A DNA stretch of 10,633 nt from an uncultured bacterium (GTDB lineage Bacteria; Patescibacteriota; Saccharimonadia; Saccharimonadales; Saccharimonadaceae). Below the pieces are notes generated by a model. It was not told the DNA's origin and did no database searches. It worked only from the letters and a program-made list of their open reading frames with translations. The DNA lies in the NCBI GenBank assembly GCA_903844835.1, contig CAIMUU010000094.1, positions 1 through 10,633 on the forward strand, given 5' to 3'. Of the stretch, positions 6,801 through 10,633 are shown one piece after another; the stretch's first letter is position 1; each line of letters starts with the position of its first letter. A program made the position numbers and the translations under genes.

Positions 6801-7088
6801 CTAGACTTGGGCGTTGGCCCAACCGCTGTGGCGCATTGCGTTATAATAACCGTTGACTCTGCACCCAAGCAGCGTGCATCTCGTCACCACATAGGCGACG
6901 AATTCGAATTGACCCTCCACCCCGGACTCGTAAGCCAAACTTACGATACGAAGTTCGACTTTCCCAACTTCGCCGAGCTGGAAGTTGGCCAGGTGCGGGT
7001 TCCGCTTGTTGAATGCGTAAGCGAAACAGTTGCACAAGTCCAAATGCGACGGTCCTCCAAGGATTTCGTACTGTTTTTTGGTAGCCAT
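6801..7088 (-). CDS. 95-residue conserved-type orphan protein, probably highly expressed
   Basis: A soluble small protein beginning MATKKQYEILGGPSHLDL, with no signal peptide or membrane helix. It looks like an alpha/beta fold: a beta stretch VELRIVSLAYES at about 44-55, another FEFVAYVVTRCTLLGC at 61-76, and a GYYNA ending. Four cysteines lie as C19-x-C21 and C71-x4-C76, which could bind metal (speculative). The GGPSxxDL opening reminds me of small proteins common in CPR genomes, but I cannot check this and no function is known. ATG 7088 is chosen over upstream starts because AGGAGGT (7102-7096) sits exactly 7 bases before it. Codons are richer in G and C at third positions than in neighbours (AAC, TTC, CTG, CGC). 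With a consensus promoter, this suggests high expression or transfer. Confidence 0.72.
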   Translation of the reverse strand: MATKKQYEILGGPSHLDLCNCFAYAFNKRNPHLANFQLGEVGKVELRIVSLAYESGVEGQFEFVAYVVTRCTLLGCRVNGYYNAMRHSGWANAQV

Positions 7089-7095
7089 AAAAGCC

Positions 7096-7127
7096 ACCTC
7101 CTTTAAAAGCTCTACCGTTGCCGGTAG
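7096..7127 (-). promoter_or_regulatory. Leader hairpin and perfect Shine-Dalgarno of the 95-residue gene
   Basis: CTACCG-GCAA-CGGTAG (7127-7112 on the minus strand) is a 6-bp stem capped by a GNRA tetraloop, a very stable RNA hairpin. Nine bases later comes AGGAGGT (7102-7096), the best Shine-Dalgarno in the window. The hairpin leaves the Shine-Dalgarno free, so it more likely stabilises the 5' end of the message than represses it. Confidence 0.6.
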
Positions 7128-7157
7128 GCACATCCCACATAAAGTGAGAATATTATG

Positions 7158-7185
7158 ATTATATACGATAGTTTGGTTTTGTCAA
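7158..7185 (-). promoter_or_regulatory. Consensus promoter of the 95-residue gene
   Basis: TTGACA (7185-7180) and TATAAT (7163-7158) on the minus strand are both perfect, with a 16-base spacer. Predicted start is near 7151, giving a leader of about 63 bases. The -35 box begins 3 bases past the rlmH stop codon. Confidence 0.85.
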
Positions 7186-7188
7186 TGG

Positions 7189-7647
7189 CTACTGATGATG
7201 GTATGGCTTGTCGCCAGCAATTTCTTGCGCTCGGTACACTTGCTCGACTAATATTAAACGAACTAACTGATGCGGGAAGACTAATTTCGACAACGACCAA
7301 ATAAAATTAGCTCGCTCAAAAATAGCTTTATCAACTCCAAAAGCGCCGCCAATGACAATTACGACTGGCTGAGATTTATCCAGCAACGTAACAAATTTAT
7401 TTGATAGGGAAGTCGAGTCGATATTACTTCCGCGCTCGTCTAGCAAGATAACGTAGTCGTTATCATTTAGGCGATTTAATATACGCCCAGACTCTTCCTG
7501 GCGAGCCCTCAGGTCATCCAAGGATGAATGAGACAGAATTACCCATTCTATATCAAATGGCCGTTTTAAACGCTTTTGATAGCGTTCAATACCTTCGGAT
7601 ACCCAAGATTCGTGCTTTTTGCCAACGGTTAATATTCGGATAGGCAT
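7189..7647 (-). CDS. rlmH: 23S rRNA (pseudouridine-1915-N3)-methyltransferase RlmH
   Basis: A SPOUT-fold methyltransferase that uses SAM to methylate the N3 of pseudouridine 1915 in helix 69 of 23S rRNA on assembled ribosomes. Family signatures: MPIRILTVGKKHESW at the N-terminus, LDERG at 69-73, VIGGAFGVDK at 98-107 in the trefoil-knot SAM site, SLSKLVFPHQLVRLILVEQ at 118-136, and the C-terminal PYHHQ at 148-152. The 152 residues are close to the usual 155-160. The ATG at 7647 comes one base after the stop of the HIT gene (TAA-T-ATG), so translation is probably coupled and both are one transcript. No terminator is visible after the stop, so some read-through into the next minus-strand gene is likely. 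Confidence 0.96.
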   Translation of the reverse strand: MPIRILTVGKKHESWVSEGIERYQKRLKRPFDIEWVILSHSSLDDLRARQEESGRILNRLNDNDYVILLDERGSNIDSTSLSNKFVTLLDKSQPVVIVIGGAFGVDKAIFERANFIWSLSKLVFPHQLVRLILVEQVYRAQEIAGDKPYHHQ

Positions 7648-7648
7648 A

Positions 7649-8044
7649 TTACATCTTTATTTTATTGGCGACTCTTGTCAGCGCCTCAATATCTGGCGCC
7701 TGGGTCTTGTCCTGCATTTTTTTCAAATCGTTGCCATGGTAAATCGGGATTAGGTGGATATGGACATGAGGTACACCAAAGCCTTCTACGACGATGCCAA
7801 CCCTTGGCGAACCAATTACTTCGCGAATATGAATACCAATTTTTTTGGCCACAGCTAACAGATAGAAATAGTCTTCATCTTCCATGTCCCAAATATGATT
7901 AATTTGTTTCTTGGGAACGACCAGGGTATGACCCTCATTAATTGGGTGCATCTCCATAAAAGCGATGACCCGGTCGTCTTCATAGACTTTTTGACAGCTC
8001 AGTTCACCTTTGATAATTTTCGTAAAGATTGATGGTTCTTGCAT
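7649..8044 (-). CDS. HIT-family nucleotide hydrolase/transferase
   Basis: A histidine-triad protein of the HINT/Fhit superfamily, which cleaves nucleotide phosphoramidates or dinucleoside polyphosphates. The catalytic triad is HVHIHLIP at residues 93-100 (H93, H95, H97). Earlier family features are IIKGELSCQKVYEDD at 10-24, AFMEMHPINEGHTLVVPK at 28-45 and the H50 region. Many bacterial members open with CIFCKI and bind zinc. Here the segment reads SIFTKI, so both cysteines are gone and no zinc site is expected. The usual GQSVPH before the triad reads EGFGVPH. Substrate is unknown. It is the first gene of a two-gene unit with rlmH. The ATG at 8044 has no Shine-Dalgarno, and TACAAT ends 6 bases upstream, pointing to a leaderless message. 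Confidence 0.92.
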   Translation of the reverse strand: MQEPSIFTKIIKGELSCQKVYEDDRVIAFMEMHPINEGHTLVVPKKQINHIWDMEDEDYFYLLAVAKKIGIHIREVIGSPRVGIVVEGFGVPHVHIHLIPIYHGNDLKKMQDKTQAPDIEALTRVANKIKM

Positions 8045-8050
8045 AGCCTA

Positions 8051-8059
8051 ATTGTAGCA
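8051..8059 (-). promoter_or_regulatory. Leaderless extended -10 promoter of the HIT-rlmH unit
   Basis: On the minus strand TGC-TACAAT is an extended -10 with 5 of 6 matches. It ends 6 bases before ATG 8044, the same spacing as at the FemX-like gene. It starts just past the stop of the preceding gene, which has no terminator of its own. Confidence 0.55.
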
Positions 8060-8065
8060 AACTTA

Positions 8066-8683
8066 TCAATTAACAGCATTGGCCTGAAGTTTTGCACCTT
8101 CTGCTTCGGCCTCGTCAAGCAATGTTAGTAAGGTCTGTTGATTGACCACCGAAAAGCTATCTGTATGGGCCTCGAATTTCCAGTCCGACTCATCGCCGTC
8201 ATTTTCCCTTAGTTTTCCACAATAATATGTTCTGTGTCTATATATAATTGGCGACAAATCAAAGAGCGCCAAATCCGATGCTAGCTGGTCGGCGGGTGAC
8301 TGTTCGACCACTGAAGTTAGACCGTTGCAAGATATAATGACCGTTGACCCAAAGTCCGCCGACCCAGGTTTGCCACCATAATTTATCTCTTGGCCATCTG
8401 AACCACGGGCAGATATCGGCGGTAGCCAAAGTTGCCCGTCTTTTTTGCGAATAATCGAGTATGGTTCACCAGAATATGTTGATAATTCAATAAATGCATT
8501 TGGATATTCATTTTTTAATATTTCAACAATTTTAGTATTTGATTCAAGTTCTTGGGGATACCTAGCATATTCATCATTAGATATTTTTGGCTCCGACTGG
8601 CCAACATCCTCGATCGACCCGTCATCTGGGCGGGTAGTGCCAATAGGCGATTTTAGTTTATTATGTGACTCAATCATATCCAT
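8066..8683 (-). CDS. Family of three tandem paralogues, most diverged copy (unknown function)
   Basis: A 205-residue acidic, soluble protein with no signal peptide or membrane segment, not recognised. It shares the layout of the next two genes upstream. NTKIVEILKNEYPNAFIEL at 49-67 matches their N-E-K-V-M-E-G-L ... YPHAFVEH block, and LALFDLSPII at 138-147 matches their YDLTPI block. The N-terminal PEFTPEQ, SYRG and C-terminal VEPK elements are missing or unrecognisable, so this copy has drifted or split early. I use ATG 8683, because the longer frame begins at a GTG inside the terminator hairpin of the upstream gene. A TATAAT at 8711-8716 gives a leader of about 20 bases. The Shine-Dalgarno is weak (CAGAG). 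The next ATG, at 8677, is also possible. No terminator separates it from the HIT gene 22 bases on. Confidence 0.65.
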   Translation of the reverse strand: MDMIESHNKLKSPIGTTRPDDGSIEDVGQSEPKISNDEYARYPQELESNTKIVEILKNEYPNAFIELSTYSGEPYSIIRKKDGQLWLPPISARGSDGQEINYGGKPGSADFGSTVIISCNGLTSVVEQSPADQLASDLALFDLSPIIYRHRTYYCGKLRENDGDESDWKFEAHTDSFSVVNQQTLLTLLDEAEAEGAKLQANAVN

Positions 8684-8710
8684 CTCTGTTGTTTTATGAT
8701 AACGAATTTC

Positions 8711-8716
8711 ATTATA
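8711..8716 (-). promoter_or_regulatory. Putative -10 of the 8066-8683 gene
   Basis: A perfect TATAAT on the minus strand lies 8 bases past the T-tract of the previous gene's terminator and 27 bases before ATG 8683. The corresponding -35 position falls in the terminator stem (TGTCTC) and is poor. Confidence 0.45.
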
Positions 8717-8724
8717 ACTTAACA

Positions 8725-8757
8725 CAAAAAATAGAGACACATAATGTGTCTCTATTT
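8725..8757 (-). terminator. Intrinsic terminator of the 8775-9488 gene
   Basis: A 13-bp perfect stem (8757-8745 against 8741-8729) with a 3-base loop, core TAGAGACACA / TGTGTCTCTA, runs into TTTTTT on the minus strand. It lies 17 bases past the TAA at 8775-8777. Confidence 0.88.
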
Positions 8758-8774
8758 AGTCTTTACCTAATAAA

Positions 8775-9488
8775 TTATAGTCTACTCAATATATCTGAGG
8801 CTGACGGCGCCTTAGGCTCTACATAATTCTTAAACTCATCTTCCTTTTCCTTTAGATATGCAGATAATTTTTCACTGATAATGGTTGCTCTCGACAGGTC
8901 CCCCGCATAGGGCATATGCTCATATGACGTTACTGTGACATCACTATAACCTTCTGTTGTGCCCAATTTTATCGCAACTCTTCTGTTTTGTTGGTCCACA
9001 TTATACCCAGAAACCTTTTCTTGTTCGCTGTTTATAATTGGCGTTAAATCATAATTCATAATACTTCTGGGTCTATAGGATCCGTCTGCAAATTGACGCT
9101 GATTTATCTGGGTAACACCACGATACGAAAATGCTAATGTGCAATAGTCCGTATTATCACCATTGTCACCGTCACCGTAATAACTTCCAGAATAATTCGT
9201 AATATTCGGCGCATCAGGGTAATCATTAATATCATTAGACCTAGTGACAATATACCTTCTGCCGTCTTTGGTCATATGTTCCACAAATGCGTGTGGGTAT
9301 TTTTCTGACAACCCTTCCATAACTTTTTCGTTCGTATATTGTTCCGGAGTAAATTCTGGGTCAGGGTAGGCAATTTCGTGTAGTAGCGCCGATTGGTATT
9401 CATCAATTTTTTCTGGGCTAGCACCCTTTAGCACATCTCTTGGATCAATTAGTGTTGGCTCGCTTGATTCTGGTCCTTGTTCTGGCAT
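8775..9488 (-). CDS. Tandem paralogue 2, unknown function
   Basis: A 237-residue acidic soluble protein, not recognised. Compared with the 9632-10276 product, both ends are conserved and the middle is variable. Shared elements are MPEQGPE at 1-7, DPEFTPEQ at 43-50, VMEGL...YPHAFVEHMTKDGR at about 57-77, LAFSYRG at 118-124, MNYDLTP at 144-150, and VEPK plus an ILxxL end at 223-237. The middle has a loop rich in Gly, Asp and Tyr at 99-114 (SGSYYGDGDNGD...). There are no catalytic-looking Cys/His clusters. Start ATG 9488 has AAAGGGG ending 5 bases upstream. The 44 bases around it are identical in the neighbouring paralogue. It has its own promoter and terminator, so it is a single-gene unit. Confidence 0.8.
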   Translation of the reverse strand: MPEQGPESSEPTLIDPRDVLKGASPEKIDEYQSALLHEIAYPDPEFTPEQYTNEKVMEGLSEKYPHAFVEHMTKDGRRYIVTRSNDINDYPDAPNITNYSGSYYGDGDNGDNTDYCTLAFSYRGVTQINQRQFADGSYRPRSIMNYDLTPIINSEQEKVSGYNVDQQNRRVAIKLGTTEGYSDVTVTSYEHMPYAGDLSRATIISEKLSAYLKEKEDEFKNYVEPKAPSASDILSRL

Positions 9489-9511
9489 ATTTTCCCCTTT
9501 ATTTGTTTTAT
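9468..9511 (-). repeat. 44-base perfect direct repeat, copy 1
   Basis: It covers 23 bases of leader including the AAAGGGG ribosome binding site, plus the first seven codons of the 8775-9488 gene. It is base-for-base identical to 10256-10299, although the two proteins and their flanking promoters differ clearly. Confidence 0.95.
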
Positions 9512-9524
9512 ATAACTTAACAAA

Positions 9525-9553
9525 ATTAAATCATACTTATGCTATTTAATCAA
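9525..9553 (-). promoter_or_regulatory. Promoter of the 8775-9488 gene
   Basis: On the minus strand TTGATT (9553-9548), a 17-base spacer and TTTAAT (9530-9525), which is preceded by TGA as an extended -10. The leader would be about 30 bases and ends in the shared AAAGGGG site. Confidence 0.6.
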
Positions 9554-9576
9554 CATGGCTAGAACCGACAATGTGC

Positions 9577-9609
9577 AGACAACAAACAGAGGCGCTGATT
9601 GCGCCTCTG
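9577..9609 (-). terminator. Intrinsic terminator of the 9632-10276 gene
   Basis: CAGAGGCGC (9609-9601 on the minus strand) pairs perfectly over 9 bp with GCGCCTCTG (9595-9587) around a 5-base loop, then TTTGTTGTCT. It lies 22 bases past the TAG at 9632-9634. The stem is strong and the U-tract is interrupted. Confidence 0.82.
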
Positions 9610-9631
9610 GATATTCGACTATTAACCGGGG

Positions 9632-10276
9632 CTACAACGAATCCAATATTTCCTGTGCGGTTAGTATTTTTGGCTCAACATCATTTTTGTGGAATTCTTC
9701 ACTCATTGTTAACAGGGTCTTCAAGGCGCCTAGGTCTGCACGTTCATACCCAACATGAGTAACAGTTTGCAATACAATAGTACTGCCTTTTTCATTACGT
9801 AATGTAAGCTCAGGCCTTGGGTCCCCCGAATCTCTCGAATAGATGTCAACATCCAATACTGGAGTCAAATCGTAACTAGATAAATCAGTAATAATAGCCC
9901 CAGGAATACTAGCACGTATTGCGGTTATACCACGATAAGACAGTGCAAGGTTGACTGATTTATAATTCTCATAAGCACCGGGACTAGAAACGCTCTTTTG
10001 GTTATAATTATGAACATTCATAAACGCGTCATTCTTTAGCGTCAAATAGCCCCTGCCGTCCTGAGTCGTATGTTCAACAAGAGCATGGGGGTACATATTC
10101 AACAGACCATCCATGATTTCGATATTTCTTTGCTGTTCAGGTGTAAATTCAGGGTCCTCGGGATTAGAAATGTCCAAAGTCAACGCATCTTGATATTCGG
10201 TTAATTCTTGACCTTTTTGAATTTGTTCTGCTGCTGTTGGCTCATTTGGTGTATCTTCTGGTCCTTGTTCTGGCAT
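9632..10276 (-). CDS. Tandem paralogue 3, unknown function
   Basis: A 214-residue acidic soluble protein, not recognised, and the closest relative of the 8775-9488 product. Shared blocks: MPEQGPE at 1-7, DPEFTPEQ at 41-48, IMDGLLNMYPHALVEHTTQDGRGY at about 54-77 (YPHA at 62-65), LALSYRG at 110-116, SYDLTPV at 134-140, VEPK at 200-203 and a final ILDSL. The region between the YPHA and SYRG blocks is shorter and lacks the Gly/Asp/Tyr loop of its neighbour. The frame stays open upstream to an ATG at 10378, but that stretch contains the promoter. ATG 10276 has the Shine-Dalgarno (AAAGGGG) and begins the MPEQGPE shared with the paralogue, so it is the start. It is a single-gene unit with its own promoter and terminator. 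Confidence 0.8.
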   Translation of the reverse strand: MPEQGPEDTPNEPTAAEQIQKGQELTEYQDALTLDISNPEDPEFTPEQQRNIEIMDGLLNMYPHALVEHTTQDGRGYLTLKNDAFMNVHNYNQKSVSSPGAYENYKSVNLALSYRGITAIRASIPGAIITDLSSYDLTPVLDVDIYSRDSGDPRPELTLRNEKGSTIVLQTVTHVGYERADLGALKTLLTMSEEFHKNDVEPKILTAQEILDSL

Positions 10277-10299
10277 ATTTTCCCCTTTATTTGTTTTAT
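10256..10299 (-). repeat. 44-base perfect direct repeat, copy 2
   Basis: It covers 23 bases of leader with AAAGGGG plus the codons for MPEQGPE, identical to 9468-9511 including every synonymous position. Confidence 0.95.
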
Positions 10300-10312
10300 T
10301 ATATTTGGATAC

Positions 10313-10341
10313 ATCTAACCATAGCATAAGTGTTTTGTCAA
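10313..10341 (-). promoter_or_regulatory. Promoter of the 9632-10276 gene
   Basis: On the minus strand a perfect TTGACA (10341-10336), a 17-base spacer and TTAGAT (10318-10313) preceded by TGG as an extended -10. It has the same architecture as the neighbouring paralogue's promoter but little sequence identity outside the boxes. Confidence 0.6.
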
Positions 10342-10386
10342 TATATAAACTATCACCAACCGACTCCATATTATTCAAAACAAGAC

Positions 10387-10416
10387 TTGCGTATATCTTA
10401 TAGGTGCTGTTATAAT
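10387..10416 (+). promoter_or_regulatory. Promoter of the gene starting at 10447
   Basis: TTGCGT (10387-10392), an 18-base spacer and a perfect TATAAT (10411-10416) preceded by TGT, giving an extended -10. It diverges from the paralogue promoter about 45 bases away. Confidence 0.65.
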
Positions 10417-10446
10417 TTGAAGACGAAAAAAATTACAAGAAATGAT

Positions 10447-10633
10447 ATGGGCGATAATATAGAATCTGGTGCAAAAAATTTAGTCAACAAAGATGAGGCC
10501 GAAATAAATAGCGGCCCCAATTCTTTGATTGACCAAAATTACTCGCCCGAAGAAATTGCCAGAATTAAAGAAATTATTACCCAGCAAGAATATGAAATTT
10601 CTTTTCTGCATTCCGCGCTTGAAGCCCTCCAGG
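10447..10633 (+). CDS. N-terminal part of an unrecognised protein, cut by the right edge
   Basis: The first 62 codons are visible and open to the end of the window. The sequence starts MGDNIESGAKNLVNKDEAEI, is very hydrophilic and acidic to about residue 32, then changes to a likely amphipathic helix, YSPEEIARIKEIITQQEYE, followed by ISFLHSALEAL. There is no signal peptide or membrane helix in this part. The helix could be a coiled coil or the start of a domain, and I do not recognise the family. An earlier ATG at 10442 hits a stop after six codons. The Shine-Dalgarno is weak (ACAAGAA). The start is supported by the strong extended -10 promoter about 30 bases upstream. Confidence 0.65.
   Translation, partial: MGDNIESGAKNLVNKDEAEINSGPNSLIDQNYSPEEIARIKEIITQQEYEISFLHSALEALQ

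Noticed and set aside
6807..7106. Plus-strand reading frame opposite the 95-residue gene
   Set aside because: It has no promoter or Shine-Dalgarno, and its product shows no plausible protein character. The minus-strand gene has complete expression signals.
7089..7133. Longer start for the 95-residue gene (a start codon at 7133)
   Set aside because: The extension would translate the GNRA hairpin and the AGGAGGT ribosome binding site. ATG 7088 is perfectly spaced from that site.
8684..8740. GTG start giving the 8066-8683 gene 19 more residues
   Set aside because: The GTG lies in the stem of the upstream gene's terminator and upstream of the TATAAT box.
8066..10276. Phage, toxin-antitoxin or CRISPR assignment for the paralogue cluster
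   Set aside because: There are no repeats with spacers, no short paired toxin-like gene and no recognisable nuclease or antitoxin motif. Function is left open.
10277..10378. Upstream ATG extending paralogue 3 by 34 residues
   Set aside because: The extension covers the TTGACA promoter, and the paralogue begins at the same MPEQGPE with an identical ribosome binding site.

Overview
The window reads as ordinary chromosomal DNA from a small-genome bacterium of the Candidate Phyla Radiation (Patescibacteria), most likely Saccharibacteria. This is an inference from gene style: a trimmed MetK, a divergent ValRS signature, compact intergenic gaps, several probably leaderless genes and many lineage-specific small proteins. 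TGA acts as a stop (tsaD, the 8066-8683 gene), so this is not one of the CPR lineages that read TGA as glycine. No mobile element, CRISPR array, tRNA or rRNA was seen.

Left part (1-4016): metK on the minus strand sits behind a SAM-I-clan riboswitch. The riboswitch's expression platform is a hairpin that is both a terminator and a Shine-Dalgarno mask. Next come a small PGDYG-like protein (minus) and, divergently, tsaD for t6A tRNA modification. tsaD runs head-on into a FemX-like peptidoglycan cross-bridge aminoacyltransferase, and the two overlap by 21 bases.

Middle (4017-8044): valS (plus) has a structured leader holding a 23-codon upstream ORF whose stop overlaps the valS start (ATGA). A strong hairpin terminator ends valS. 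A 95-residue orphan protein (minus) follows, with the best promoter and Shine-Dalgarno of the window and different codon use. Then comes a two-gene minus unit, HIT hydrolase followed by rlmH, separated by one base.

Right part (8066-10633): three minus-strand genes form a diverged paralogous family of unknown function. Two of them share a 44-base identical block over the ribosome binding site and first seven codons, and both carry their own promoter and terminator. A divergent plus-strand gene begins at 10447 and leaves the window.

Functionally, the recognised genes are translation and RNA modification housekeeping (valS, tsaD, rlmH), methyl donor supply (metK makes the SAM that RlmH consumes) and cell wall (femX-like). 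The least described material is the valS leader, the 95-residue protein and the paralogue cluster.
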